This document shows, piece by piece, positions 50,835 to 59,346 of a DNA stretch of 64,000 nt. The position numbers were made by a program, and so were the translations under genes. Origin of the DNA: Candidatus Latescibacterota bacterium (GTDB lineage: Bacteria; Latescibacterota; UBA2968; UBA8231); assembly GCA_022827835.1 (NCBI GenBank), contig JAJEIO010000029.1, positions 124,001 to 188,000 of the forward strand. Reading direction: 5' to 3'. A model generated the notes under the pieces. The model was not told where the DNA came from. It did not search any database and saw only the letters and a program-made list of their open reading frames with translations. Numbering within the stretch: position 1 is the first letter of the stretch; each line of letters starts with the position of its first letter.

Positions 50835-50869
50835 TTGACAACGCATCGGTAAGGCCCCTTTATCGTTCC
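50835..50869 (+). promoter_or_regulatory. Promoter of the Gfo/Idh/MocA gene, shared-motif copy 3
   Basis: TTGACA (50835-50840), 17-nt spacer, CTTTAT (50858-50863) and CGTTCC (50864-50869). It has the same extended motif and spacing as copies 1 and 2 but on the plus strand, back to back with copy 2. Confidence 0.78.
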
Positions 50870-50920
50870 CAACCCGCACCACGTAGCTGGAGGTGCGAGA
50901 GTTGAGACACTAAAGGGGGA

Positions 50921-52066
50921 ATGATGAACCAGAAGACTGATTCAGAACCGACAGTGGAGGATGTCCCGATCCAGGGTTTTGAGAAGGCAGTTACCGACTA
51001 CGAGGCGTCGAAGGACTGGCAACCCGTGTCCGACCGGGTGATTCGCGTGGGTATCGCCGGATATGGCGTGTGCAATTTTGGCGCGGCCTTCCACTTCCAG
51101 GACCACCCGAATGTGACCGTCGCCGCGGTGGCTGAACTGGACCCCGACAAGCGAGCCGAACTGGCCAGAGCGTGCCGCTGTGCGACCGCCTATGCCTCGT
51201 GCGAAGAGTTGATCGAGGACGACTCGCTCGAGGCCGTTTTCGTTGCCACCGACGCCCCGAGTCACGCCCGGCTGGCCATTGCCGCGCTCAAAGCTGGCAA
51301 ACACGTTGCATCGGCCGTGCCCGCCGTGTGGGGCTCACTGGAGGATGCGGATGCGCTTTTCGCCGCGGCCAAGACCGCCGACCGCAGCTACATGATGTTC
51401 GAAACCTCGTACTTCCACGAAGATCTCTATACCATGCGGGAGTTATACCGAACTGGCGCGCTGGGAAAAGTCGTTTACGCAGAGGGTGAATACTGGCACT
51501 ACTTCTCGACGCCGCTGGCCGCGCACGAGGGCTGGCGCACTGGGGCTCCCCCGCAATGGTATCCCACGCACTCCAATGCCTACTACATGGGCGTCACCGG
51601 CGGGAGCTTCACCGAGGTCTCCTGCATGGGCGTGCCTAGCAGCGTCGATCATCTGAAGGCTGCAAACAACCGCTACGGCAACCCGTTTGGCACTGAAATC
51701 GCGCTATTTCGCACTAGCGATGGCGGCATGGCGCGGATGGGGGTTAGCTGGGACACGCCGGGAGTCGGCGGGGAGACGGGCCGGATTCGCACGGAGAAGG
51801 GGACTTTCTACGGCAAGTTCCAGAATGGCGGGCAGGACTCTGTGCCAATATTCAAGCGTCCACCTCTTCCTCCGGGGGTGGATGCCGGGGGGCACGGCGG
51901 CTCTCACGGCTACCTGATGTGCGAGTTCGTCGAGGCGATCTTGCTGGACCGCACGCCCCTCATCGACGTGGCCCAAGCGCTTAACATGACGGTCAGCGGC
52001 ATCGTCGCTCACGAATCGGCGCTGAAGGACGGCGAACTGCTGAAGATCCCGCAGTACAGCCTGTGA
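50921..52066 (+). CDS. Gfo/Idh/MocA-family oxidoreductase
   Basis: 381 aa (ATG 50921 or, with better spacing from the AAAGGGGG site, ATG 50924). Rossmann domain: RVIRVGIAGYGVCNFGAAFH and DSLEAVFVATDAPSHARLAI; the usual EKP motif after HV is ASAVPAVWGS. The substrate-binding half includes RTGALGKVVYAEGEYWHYF and CEFVEAILLDRTPLIDVAQA. NAD(P)-dependent oxidation or reduction of a cyclic polyol or acid is the family role. It is divergent from, and coregulated with, the aminotransferase unit. Confidence 0.88.
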   Translation: MMNQKTDSEPTVEDVPIQGFEKAVTDYEASKDWQPVSDRVIRVGIAGYGVCNFGAAFHFQDHPNVTVAAVAELDPDKRAELARACRCATAYASCEELIEDDSLEAVFVATDAPSHARLAIAALKAGKHVASAVPAVWGSLEDADALFAAAKTADRSYMMFETSYFHEDLYTMRELYRTGALGKVVYAEGEYWHYFSTPLAAHEGWRTGAPPQWYPTHSNAYYMGVTGGSFTEVSCMGVPSSVDHLKAANNRYGNPFGTEIALFRTSDGGMARMGVSWDTPGVGGETGRIRTEKGTFYGKFQNGGQDSVPIFKRPPLPPGVDAGGHGGSHGYLMCEFVEAILLDRTPLIDVAQALNMTVSGIVAHESALKDGELLKIPQYSL

Positions 52067-52076
52067 ATCCGTTGAC

Positions 52077-52126
52077 TAGAAGTGGTTTCATAACTTGAGA
52101 GAGGCTCAGGTGTAAAACCGCTTCTA
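52077..52126. terminator. Stem-loop between convergent Gfo/Idh and decarboxylase genes
   Basis: TAGAAGTGGTTT (52077-52088) and AAACCGCTTCTA (52115-52126) pair over 12 positions with one wobble, and a TGAG/CTCA stem sits in the 26-nt loop. It lies in the gap between two convergent genes, so a terminator for both strands is likely. The T run is short. Confidence 0.55.
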
Positions 52127-52142
52127 TACACAATGTCCTCCT

Positions 52143-53594
52143 CTAGGCTGACGCCTCACGCCCAAACTGCTCGATAGCCTCTAGGGTCTTGCGGACATCG
52201 TCCCAGGTGGTGGTGTGGTTGACGATGCACATCCGCAGCGAAAACTTTCCATGGAGAAGGGTCGATGATACGAAGGCTTGGTCGTCCCAAAAGACGTGGG
52301 CGAGCACCGTCTTGTTGATCTCTTCAAGGGATTTCTCGTCGAGGTCCATGTCGGCGGGGTTGACCCGGAAGCACACGATGCTCAGCGACGCGGGGGTCAA
52401 CATCTCTAGGGTCGGGCTCGCTTGGACGTATTCCTCGGCTTGACCGGCCAACTCCATTCCCTTTGACACGGCCTGCCGGAACGCGGCCATCCCAAAGGTC
52501 TGGACCGACATCCAAATTTTCAACGCTCGCACCGAGCGGCTCAGTTGCAGGCCGCGATCCGAGAAGTTCGGGTGGTTTGCGCCCCATATTGTGTCTTGGA
52601 GAATGTCGTGGTGAACGCCGAAAGCGCGCTCAAGCGTGCTCAGATCCTTCACCAGTAGGCCGCCGGCCTCATACGGCTGGAAGAACCATTTGTGCGCGTC
52701 TAGCCCAATCGAATCGGCGCGCTCAATCCCATGCAGTAGCTTTTTGCCCCGCTCGGTCACGACTGCGAAGCCGCCATACGCTGCATCGATGTGCAGCCAG
52801 ATGCCTTCTGCCTCGCAGTAGTCGGCCATGGCCCCGATCGGATCAATGGCTCCGGTGCTGCCCGCCCCGGCGTTGGCGCATATCGCGATGGGATTGAACC
52901 CCGCTGCGCGGTCGTCGGCCACAGCACGCGCGAGCGTCTCCATGTCTAGGCGAAAGTGCTCGTCGCTCGGAAGCAGGCGTATGCACTCTGGTCGCACGCC
53001 GATAATTTTGGCCGCACGGATCTGTGCGCTATGGCTCTGGTCGCTCATGTACACAGTCATTCGCTCGGGGTGGCCCGCTGCTTCTCGCGCCGCGACAAAG
53101 GCGTCGAGGCTGGACGCCGAGCCGCCGCTGGTCAATAGCCCGCCGGCACTCTCCGGGTAGCCGATCCAACGCCGCAACCAGTCGATGACGACCAGTTCTA
53201 GCTGGCTCGGGCCGCTCGCGACCAACCAAGTGCAGGCGTTGGCGTTGTATCCGGCGGCCATGAAGTCGGCGAGTACTCCGGGCCAAGTGGGCGCTGTTGG
53301 GACGAAGCCAAAGCAACGCGGGTGGTCCAGCCGCGTCGCAATGGGGAGAACATCGCGTGCGGCCTGCTCAATGACTTCCGCTGCTGGCCGGCCCGCCTCG
53401 GGCGGCTCCTCTACCAGCCAATTCTCGAGTTCGCGTCGGAATTCTCCTTCCCAAGCATTTTCGTTGGGCAGGCTGTCGATCCGCTCGACCACGAGTTCTG
53501 CGGCCTTGCGCGCCAGATCAAGCATCTGTTCGGGTGCCATCTGGAGGCCGTTGCTGTGTTCACCGGCTTCTCGTTTTCCCTCTGACTGTCTCAT
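52143..53594 (-). CDS. Group II PLP-dependent amino acid decarboxylase (AADC-like)
   Basis: 483 aa from ATG 53594 (GAGGGG site; a TTG at 53630 overlapping the HD gene is less likely). Motifs: GGLLTSGGSASSLDAFVAAR, VYMSDQSHSAQIRAAKIIGV, AICANAGAGSTGAIDPIGAM, WLHIDAAYGGFAVVTERGKK and SIGLDAHKWFFQPYEAGGLL with the PLP Lys. It decarboxylates aromatic or acidic amino acids; the substrate cannot be read. The end of the upstream HD gene is close, so they may share a transcript. Confidence 0.9.
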   Translation of the reverse strand: MRQSEGKREAGEHSNGLQMAPEQMLDLARKAAELVVERIDSLPNENAWEGEFRRELENWLVEEPPEAGRPAAEVIEQAARDVLPIATRLDHPRCFGFVPTAPTWPGVLADFMAAGYNANACTWLVASGPSQLELVVIDWLRRWIGYPESAGGLLTSGGSASSLDAFVAAREAAGHPERMTVYMSDQSHSAQIRAAKIIGVRPECIRLLPSDEHFRLDMETLARAVADDRAAGFNPIAICANAGAGSTGAIDPIGAMADYCEAEGIWLHIDAAYGGFAVVTERGKKLLHGIERADSIGLDAHKWFFQPYEAGGLLVKDLSTLERAFGVHHDILQDTIWGANHPNFSDRGLQLSRSVRALKIWMSVQTFGMAAFRQAVSKGMELAGQAEEYVQASPTLEMLTPASLSIVCFRVNPADMDLDEKSLEEINKTVLAHVFWDDQAFVSSTLLHGKFSLRMCIVNHTTTWDDVRKTLEAIEQFGREASA

Positions 53595-53626
53595 TCTATC
53601 CCCTCGGCTGTGTACCCAAGTGCATT

Positions 53627-54970
53627 TCAACTGAGATACTGCTTGGCCTCTTTGCCCACCAGTTCCCGTAGGTCGGAGTCGTCAATGCAGAAGATGCGGA
53701 AAATTTTGGCTTGGTCCTCGAAGTTGTGCAGCAGTGAGTCGCGCAGGCGGGAGACCTCTGGATCGGCAAAGGTCAAAGGATCGGTCTTGTCAGCAGGGAG
53801 CGTGCGGCCGTAGAAGACCCTGAGATCGACTTCGGGGGTCTTGTTGAAGCTGGGGATGTCGATGAGGATCTCGTGGCCTTGGAACGGGCGGCCAAGCCGT
53901 TGGCCGAAAACTTGGCACAGTTCGATTTCCTTGGCGCGGCGCTTGTACGGATGGCGGAAGAGAAAGTCGAGGCGGTTCATCAGAAGCTGCGTGCGCTCGC
54001 TGGGGTGGATGACGGCAGCGACCTTGTAGAGGCGGCGGTGGATCGTGCCTGCGAGGAGCTGGGCGGAGGTTTCCAGCCCTAAGCGCTCCTGCTCGCGCTG
54101 GAGGCGAGCGATTAGCCCACTCTCGGTGAGGCGGTGGAAATCGGAGAAGTCGAGCCGGTTGTGCGGGTGGAGGAGGATTTCTTGCACGGCGCGCTTGAAC
54201 ATGGCCGACGCCGAGCGCACCCCGTGGTGCCAGTACACGTTGCGGTACATTTGGTAATTGGTAAAGACTAGGGCCTCGACCGCGGAGACGCCCTTGCTGG
54301 TGATGGCCAGCCGCTGGCGCTCAGGGTCGAATTTGATCGAGGCGATCAGGCGGTCGCGGTTGACGCTCTCGCCGAAGGGGACGCCGCAGAACATGGAATC
54401 GCGCAGGAGATAGTCGATTTTGTCGGGGTCGAGGGTGCTGCTGAGGATATTGGCTAGCAGTAGGTCCTCGGGGGGAACGGTGAGGCCGCTGTTTTCGTAG
54501 TCGATGACGTTGGCTACCCGCGCTGGGTCGATCTGGAACTTATCGGCGATCGTCTGGTAGAGTTCGCCGTTTTGGTCCTCAATGATCTGCCTGGCCCCTT
54601 CTTCGTGCCGGATGAAAAAGGGCCTTAGCTCTTCGAGGGTATGCGAGAAGGGGTAGTGGCCGATGTCGTGGAGCAAGGTGGCGGCGATGAAGACGCGCAC
54701 GTCCTCTTCGCTCAGCACTAGGGGTGGGTCCGAGTCGAGGAGACGGGCTAGAAACTGCTTGGCCAAGTGATAGACGCCCAGCGAGTGCTCGAAGCGCGAG
54801 TGGCGCGCGCCAGGGTACACCAGATGCACGTAGCCGAGCTGGGAGATGTTGCGCAGGCGCTGGAAGGCCCGGGTATCGACGAGGGCGAGGACGGGAGCGG
54901 GGAAGTGGATATAGCCCCAAACCGGGTCGCGGATGACCTTGCCTTCTTCGGCTAAAAGCGGATAATCCAT
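53627..54970 (-). CDS. HD-superfamily phosphohydrolase
   Basis: 447 aa from ATG 54970. COG1078-type HD protein: VIRDPVWGYIHFPAPVLALV at the start, RLRNISQLGYVHLVYPGARH, SRFEHSLGVYHLAKQFLARL (first His), AATLLHDIGHYPFSHTLEEL (HD motif) and SSTLDPDKIDYLLRDSMFCG (distal Asp). It may hydrolyse nucleotides or dNTPs. The TTG at 54982 overlaps the -10 box of its promoter, and the ATG is about 4 nt after the predicted transcript start, so the mRNA looks leaderless. Confidence 0.88.
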   Translation of the reverse strand: MDYPLLAEEGKVIRDPVWGYIHFPAPVLALVDTRAFQRLRNISQLGYVHLVYPGARHSRFEHSLGVYHLAKQFLARLLDSDPPLVLSEEDVRVFIAATLLHDIGHYPFSHTLEELRPFFIRHEEGARQIIEDQNGELYQTIADKFQIDPARVANVIDYENSGLTVPPEDLLLANILSSTLDPDKIDYLLRDSMFCGVPFGESVNRDRLIASIKFDPERQRLAITSKGVSAVEALVFTNYQMYRNVYWHHGVRSASAMFKRAVQEILLHPHNRLDFSDFHRLTESGLIARLQREQERLGLETSAQLLAGTIHRRLYKVAAVIHPSERTQLLMNRLDFLFRHPYKRRAKEIELCQVFGQRLGRPFQGHEILIDIPSFNKTPEVDLRVFYGRTLPADKTDPLTFADPEVSRLRDSLLHNFEDQAKIFRIFCIDDSDLRELVGKEAKQYLS

Positions 54971-54980
54971 AGCATTGGCC

Positions 54981-55009
54981 AATCTAGGAGAGGCGTGTTA
55001 CTCTGTCAA
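54981..55009 (-). promoter_or_regulatory. Promoter of the HD phosphohydrolase gene (leaderless transcript)
   Basis: Minus strand TTGACA (55004-55009), 17-nt spacer, TAGATT (54981-54986). Transcription would start near 54974, only a few bases before the ATG at 54970. Confidence 0.7.
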
Positions 55010-55072
55010 GAAATATGCGCCGAACTCGTTATGAAAGCGATACTTAGGGCATTTTGTTGCGCGGGCCGTCCA

Positions 55073-55101
55073 TTGACACAAAACCGATTGGCTCCTATCT
55101 T
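55073..55101 (+). promoter_or_regulatory. Promoter of the ndk-fab operon
   Basis: TTGACA (55073-55078), 17-nt spacer, TATCTT (55096-55101). Transcription would begin near 55108, about 49 nt before ndk. Confidence 0.7.
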
Positions 55102-55156
55102 CCAAGATTTCGTTTGACTAGGGGAAACACTTGCTAAGGAAATAAATTTTATATCT

Positions 55157-55558
55157 ATGGAACGCACGTTGATGATCGTCAAGCCCGATGCGGTCGCCAA
55201 AAACGCCATCGGCCAAATTATTGCCCGCGTCGAAGGAGAGGGATTTGTCGTCCGCGCCCTGCGCATGGTCGAGCTATCCGCCGAGCAGGCGCGGGCCTTC
55301 TACGCCGTGCATCGGGAGCGCCCCTTTTACGGCGAGTTGGTGGAATTTATGACCTCGGGGCCAGCGGTGCCGATGGTGCTAGAGCGCGCCGATGCGGTGG
55401 CGCATTTGCGCGATTTTATCGGCCCGACCAACAGCACCGAAGCCCCGGCGGGCACGATTCGCGGCGACTTTGGCACGGACGTGCAGTGCAACGCCGTCCA
55501 CGCCTCGGACTCAGCGGCCAACGCCAAGTCCGAGATCGCGTTTTTCTTTGCCGACTGA
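55157..55558 (+). CDS. ndk: Nucleoside diphosphate kinase
   Basis: 133 aa. MERTLMIVKPDAVAKNAIGQ at the start, RPFYGELVEFMTSGPAVPMV in the middle and the phosphorylated His in CNAVHASDSAANAKSEI. It equilibrates nucleoside triphosphates from ATP. No strong ribosome site lies near the ATG (AAGGA is 18 nt away). Head of the lipid-synthesis operon. Confidence 0.96.
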   Translation: MERTLMIVKPDAVAKNAIGQIIARVEGEGFVVRALRMVELSAEQARAFYAVHRERPFYGELVEFMTSGPAVPMVLERADAVAHLRDFIGPTNSTEAPAGTIRGDFGTDVQCNAVHASDSAANAKSEIAFFFAD

Positions 55559-55566
55559 GCAATCCC

Positions 55567-56106
55567 ATGAGCGCCTTGCTAGTACTCGACGATCTCGCAG
55601 AGGGACCCAATGCGCTCGCCTTTGAACTGCGCGCAGAGGAACTGGAACTAAAAGACGAATTTTTCGCCTTTCCCTCCGGCGTTGAAACCCGCGTTGAGGT
55701 GCGGCGTGCGCTCGACAATTTCAGAATTGACGGGGTCGTCACCTGCCGGATTGCCGGCGAGTGCTATCGCTGTCTAGAGGAAGTACAAGAAGAGGTCACA
55801 GCGCGTTTTCGCTTGCTCTTGCAGCGCCGCCTCGCGACCCCCGAAGAGTTGGCGTCTGCCGAAAAAGACGGGTTTATCGAGATTGTCGATCCGGGGACGC
55901 GCGAGGTTGATTTGTGCGCGTACATCCGCGAAGCCGTGATCTTGGACTTGCCGATGCGCATACCCACCCCGGAGGCCGATGGGCGGTGTCCGCACTGCGG
56001 AGTAGAAGAGTCCGCCGAACCCCCCGCCGAACAGGAGCGAGAAGCGGACCCGCGTTGGGCCGCACTCGCGCAGATCGAATTTTCCCAACCCAAAGAAGGT
56101 TCTTGA
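55567..56106 (+). CDS. yceD: YceD/DUF177 family protein
   Basis: 179 aa from ATG 55567. DUF177 features: EGPNALAFELRAEELELKDE, ITGV-like GVVTCRIAGECYRCLEEVQE (CxRCLE) and DLCAYIREAVILDLPMRIP. A C-terminal CPHCG pair precedes an acidic tail. The gene normally precedes rpmF, as here; in some bacteria it influences 23S rRNA maturation. Confidence 0.9.
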   Translation: MSALLVLDDLAEGPNALAFELRAEELELKDEFFAFPSGVETRVEVRRALDNFRIDGVVTCRIAGECYRCLEEVQEEVTARFRLLLQRRLATPEELASAEKDGFIEIVDPGTREVDLCAYIREAVILDLPMRIPTPEADGRCPHCGVEESAEPPAEQEREADPRWAALAQIEFSQPKEGS

Positions 56107-56118
56107 GAGGAGTTCCCC

Positions 56119-56301
56119 GTGGCTGCAGTACCTAAGAGGAGAATTTCGCGTACCCGCCGCGACAAGCGGCGCACTCACTGGAAGATCAAGGCGGCGGCGA
56201 GAACTACTTGCTCCCATTGCGGACAACCCGCCTTGCCTCATCGCGTCTGCCCGAGTTGCGGCTTCTATCGAGGCCGCGAATACGTAGAGCCTGAAGTCTA
56301 G
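56119..56301 (+). CDS. rpmF: 50S ribosomal protein L32
   Basis: 60 aa from GTG 56119. MAAVPKRRISRTRRDKRRTH and the zinc ribbon CSHCGQPALPHRVCPSCGFY are diagnostic. Component of the large ribosomal subunit. plsX, which often follows rpmF, is not here; fabH comes next. Confidence 0.97.
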   Translation: MAAVPKRRISRTRRDKRRTHWKIKAAARTTCSHCGQPALPHRVCPSCGFYRGREYVEPEV

Positions 56302-56323
56302 GCTGCTCGGGGCGGATGCTTGC

Positions 56324-57328
56324 GTGACTGAAGAGGGGAAAAGAATTCGCGCGGCCATTACGGCCACTGCGCATTTCCTGCCCGACAAGGTGGTCACTAA
56401 CGCCGATCTGGAGCGGTTGGTAGATACCTCGGACGGGTGGATCCGCTCGCGCACTGGCATTTCCGAGCGGCGCTTCCTGCCGGCGGATGAGCCGACCTCC
56501 ACTATGGCCAGCGCCGTGGCCCAAGAGCTATTGGCGCGCCGTGGGATCGACGCGGATGACATCGACCTAATCATCGTCGCGACCATTACGCCAGATATGA
56601 TCTTTCCGGCCACGGCCTGCTTGGTGCAACACGCCATCGGCGCCAGCCGGGTCTGGGCCTACGACCTGTCGGCGGCTTGCTCTGGCTTTGTCTTCGCCGT
56701 GGCGACCGGCGCGCAGTTCATCGAAAGCGGCGCGCACCGCCGAGTGATGGTCATTGGTGCCGACAAGATGAGCAGCATACTCGACTTTGAAGACCGCGCG
56801 ACTTGCGTGCTCTTTGGCGACGGAGCGGGCGGGGTGTTGCTGGAGCGCGGCGAGGATGGGGTCGGCATGATCGACTTTGAGTTATACGCCGACGGGGCCG
56901 CGGTCGAATGCCTGCACATCAAAGGCGGCGGCAGCCTGCATCCCCCTTCGCACGAGACCGTAGATCAGCGCATGCACTACATCCGCCAAGAGGGGCGCAC
57001 GGTTTTCCGGTTTGCCGTGGAAAAAATGGCCGAGGTGTCGGTCAGCCTGCTGGAGCGCAATGGTCTCACGGGCGCAGACCTCAAGCTCTTCGTGCCGCAT
57101 CAAGCCAACAAGCGCATCATCGACGCCGCGGCTCAGCGTATGGATCTCCCCCCGGAAAAAGTGATGATGAATATCGACCGCTACGCCAACACCACGGCCG
57201 CGACGATTCCCATTGCCTTGGCCGAAGCTGCTGATCAAGGTCGATTGGAGCGCGGCGACTTGGTGCTGATGACCGGCGTTGGCGGCGGCCTCACTTGGGG
57301 CAGCACCTTGTTTCGCTGGGGGCAGTAA
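56324..57328 (+). CDS. fabH: Beta-ketoacyl-ACP synthase III
   Basis: 334 aa from GTG 56324. Initiates fatty-acid synthesis by condensing acetyl-CoA (or a branched primer) with malonyl-ACP. Motifs: DTSDGWIRSRTGISERRFL, YDLSAACSGFVFAVATGAQF (Cys nucleophile), LFVPHQANKRIIDAAAQRM (His) and DRYANTTAATIPIALAEAA (Asn). Confidence 0.96.
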   Translation: MTEEGKRIRAAITATAHFLPDKVVTNADLERLVDTSDGWIRSRTGISERRFLPADEPTSTMASAVAQELLARRGIDADDIDLIIVATITPDMIFPATACLVQHAIGASRVWAYDLSAACSGFVFAVATGAQFIESGAHRRVMVIGADKMSSILDFEDRATCVLFGDGAGGVLLERGEDGVGMIDFELYADGAAVECLHIKGGGSLHPPSHETVDQRMHYIRQEGRTVFRFAVEKMAEVSVSLLERNGLTGADLKLFVPHQANKRIIDAAAQRMDLPPEKVMMNIDRYANTTAATIPIALAEAADQGRLERGDLVLMTGVGGGLTWGSTLFRWGQ

Positions 57329-57329
57329 G

Positions 57330-58259
57330 GTGGGCGGGTGCGCCTTTTTGTTTCCGGGACAGGGTTCGCAGGCCGTGGGCATGGGCCGCGACCTATACGA
57401 GCAGCACGAGTCGGTGCGGGCGCGCTTTGCCGAGGCCGACGAGGTGCTGGGTTTTGCGCTCAGTGCGCTTTGCTTTGAGGGGCCGGCCGAGCGACTGACG
57501 CAAACTAACGTCACGCAGCCGGCTGTCTTTGTCCACAGCGTCGCCGCCAACGAGTTGCTCGCCGCGGCTGGACTACAGCCTGTGGCCGTAGCCGGACACA
57601 GCCTTGGGGAATACTCGGCGCTGGTGGCGGCCGGCGTGTTCTCCTTTGCCGAGGCCCTGACGCTCGTGGGGACGCGCGGCCGGTTAATGTTGGAGGCCGG
57701 CAGCGAGTGGCCGGGGACGATGGGGGCAGTGATCGGTCTGGACGACGATCACGTCATGGCCTTGTGTCAACAGGTAGCCGATGTGGGGATCGTCGTAGCC
57801 GCCAATTTTAACGCTCCGGGCCAAGTCGTGGTGTCGGGTGAGCCGGCCGCGGTGGCACGGGTGAGCGAGTTGGCCACTCAAGCTGGCGCTAGGCGCGTCG
57901 TCGAATTGGCTGTCAGCGGGGCTTTTCACTCGCCGCTTATGGCGTCCGCGGCCGTGGAGATGGAGTCGCTGTTGCAGGCGGTGCCCTTTGCGCGGCCGTG
58001 CGTGCCGGTGCTGACTAATGTCTCGGCTGCACCTGTGGAAGATCCAGAAAAACTGCGGCTGCACCTGATCCATCAGATCACGGGTCCGGTTCGCTGGAGT
58101 GCGACAGTGCAGCGGCTGGCAGCTATGGGTATTAACCACGCTTTTGAAGTAGGGCCGGGGGCTGTGCTAAGGGGACTGGTGCGCCGCACTGCGCCCAAGC
58201 TCGCGGTCACACTGGCGGGTACCGTGGAAGAAATCGCCGCGGCACAAGGAGCGGAATAA
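57330..58259 (+). CDS. fabD: Malonyl-CoA-ACP transacylase
   Basis: 309 aa from GTG 57330, 1 nt after the fabH stop; the frame opens earlier inside fabH. GCAFLFPGQGSQAVGMGRDL at the start, active-site Ser in VAVAGHSLGEYSALVAAGVF, SGAFHSPLMASAAVEMESLL (His). It charges acyl carrier protein with malonate. Confidence 0.95.
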   Translation: MGGCAFLFPGQGSQAVGMGRDLYEQHESVRARFAEADEVLGFALSALCFEGPAERLTQTNVTQPAVFVHSVAANELLAAAGLQPVAVAGHSLGEYSALVAAGVFSFAEALTLVGTRGRLMLEAGSEWPGTMGAVIGLDDDHVMALCQQVADVGIVVAANFNAPGQVVVSGEPAAVARVSELATQAGARRVVELAVSGAFHSPLMASAAVEMESLLQAVPFARPCVPVLTNVSAAPVEDPEKLRLHLIHQITGPVRWSATVQRLAAMGINHAFEVGPGAVLRGLVRRTAPKLAVTLAGTVEEIAAAQGAE

Positions 58260-58260
58260 T

Positions 58261-59007
58261 ATGGGATTCTTGGACGGGAAAGTCGCGTTGGTAACGGGTG
58301 GGTCGCGGGGCATTGGCCGGGCTATTGCCCTGCGCTTGGCGGAAGAGGGTGCGGACTTGGCGATTTGCGCCCGCAATGTTGCGGCGGCTGGCGAAGTGGC
58401 TGTGGCCATTGAAGCTCTGGGCCGCCGTTGCCTCGTGCGCCAGGCCGATGTCGCTGACGCCGAGCAGGCGGCCGAGTTGGTGGCGGCGACGATTGCGGAG
58501 TTGGGCAGGTTGGACGTGCTGGTCAACAACGCTGGCGTCACCCGCGACAATTTGCTGATGCGGATGAAGGACGAGGATTGGGACGAGGTGTTGACGATCA
58601 ACCTCAAGGGTGCTTTTAACTGCGTCCGAGCGGCGGTGCGCCCCATGCTCAAGGCCCGTGGCGGACGGATCGTCAACATCACTTCGGTCGTGGGGCTGTT
58701 GGGCAATGCCGGCCAAGCCAACTACGCCGCGTCCAAGGCCGGGTTGATCGGCCTGACCAAGAGCTTGGCGCGGGAGTTGGCCTCGCGCGGGATCACCGCT
58801 AACGCCGTGGCCCCGGGGCTAGTGCCGGAAACGGGCATGACGGACAGCTTGACGGAACAGCAGCAGGAGCAGATGATTGCCACGGTACCGCTGGGCCGGG
58901 CGGGGACGCCGGAAGACGTAGCGCACGCCGTGGCGTTTCTAGCATCGGATCAAGCCGCCTATATCACCGGTCAGGTCTTGTCCGTAGATGGCGGCATGGC
59001 CATATAA
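58261..59007 (+). CDS. fabG: 3-oxoacyl-ACP reductase
   Basis: 248 aa, start 1 nt after fabD stop. KVALVTGGSRGIGRAIALRL (TGxxxGIG), LVNNAGVTRDNLLMRMKDED (NNAG and the FabG-typical DNLLMRM), ITSVVGLLGNAGQANYAASK with Ser-Tyr-Lys and final AYITGQVLSVDGGMAI. It reduces beta-ketoacyl-ACP with NADPH. Confidence 0.96.
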   Translation: MGFLDGKVALVTGGSRGIGRAIALRLAEEGADLAICARNVAAAGEVAVAIEALGRRCLVRQADVADAEQAAELVAATIAELGRLDVLVNNAGVTRDNLLMRMKDEDWDEVLTINLKGAFNCVRAAVRPMLKARGGRIVNITSVVGLLGNAGQANYAASKAGLIGLTKSLARELASRGITANAVAPGLVPETGMTDSLTEQQQEQMIATVPLGRAGTPEDVAHAVAFLASDQAAYITGQVLSVDGGMAI

Positions 59008-59024
59008 TTTAGGTATTAAAAATT

Positions 59025-59053
59025 TTGCTCATCGCCTATATTTAGGCTCTAAT
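59025..59053 (+). promoter_or_regulatory. Promoter of acpP with palindromic spacer
   Basis: TTGCTC (59025-59030), 17-nt spacer, TCTAAT (59048-59053). The spacer contains the perfect inverted repeat GCCTA-TATT-TAGGC (59034-59047), a possible operator. A short hairpin ACCGC-ACA-GCGGT (59059-59071) follows. Confidence 0.5.
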
Positions 59054-59106
59054 TTAAGACCGCACAGCGGTAAAACTGTTCACTCCTATCCCAAGAGGAA
59101 CACACC

Positions 59107-59346
59107 ATGGCTTCTATTGAAGAGCGCGTGAGAGATTTGGTCGTCGAGCAACTCGGCGTGAGCCAAGATCAAGTAAATCCCCAAGCATCGTTCATCGACG
59201 ACTTAGGGGCCGACTCGCTCGACACTGTCGAGTTGGTTATGGCCTTTGAGGAAGAATTCGGGCTCGACATCCCAGACGAGGACGCCGAGAAAATTATGGT
59301 CGTAGGCGACGCAATTAAGTACCTAGAGGAGAATAGCAAGGCGTGA
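59107..59346 (+). CDS. acpP: Acyl carrier protein
   Basis: 79 aa. The phosphopantetheine Ser lies in [20 protein letters not shown]; the rest is the usual four-helix acidic ACP. AAGAGGA precedes the ATG. The stop overlaps the fabF start (GTGA). Confidence 0.97.
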   Translation: MASIEERVRDLVVEQLGVSQDQVNPQASFIDDLGADSLDTVELVMAFEEEFGLDIPDEDAEKIMVVGDAIKYLEENSKA

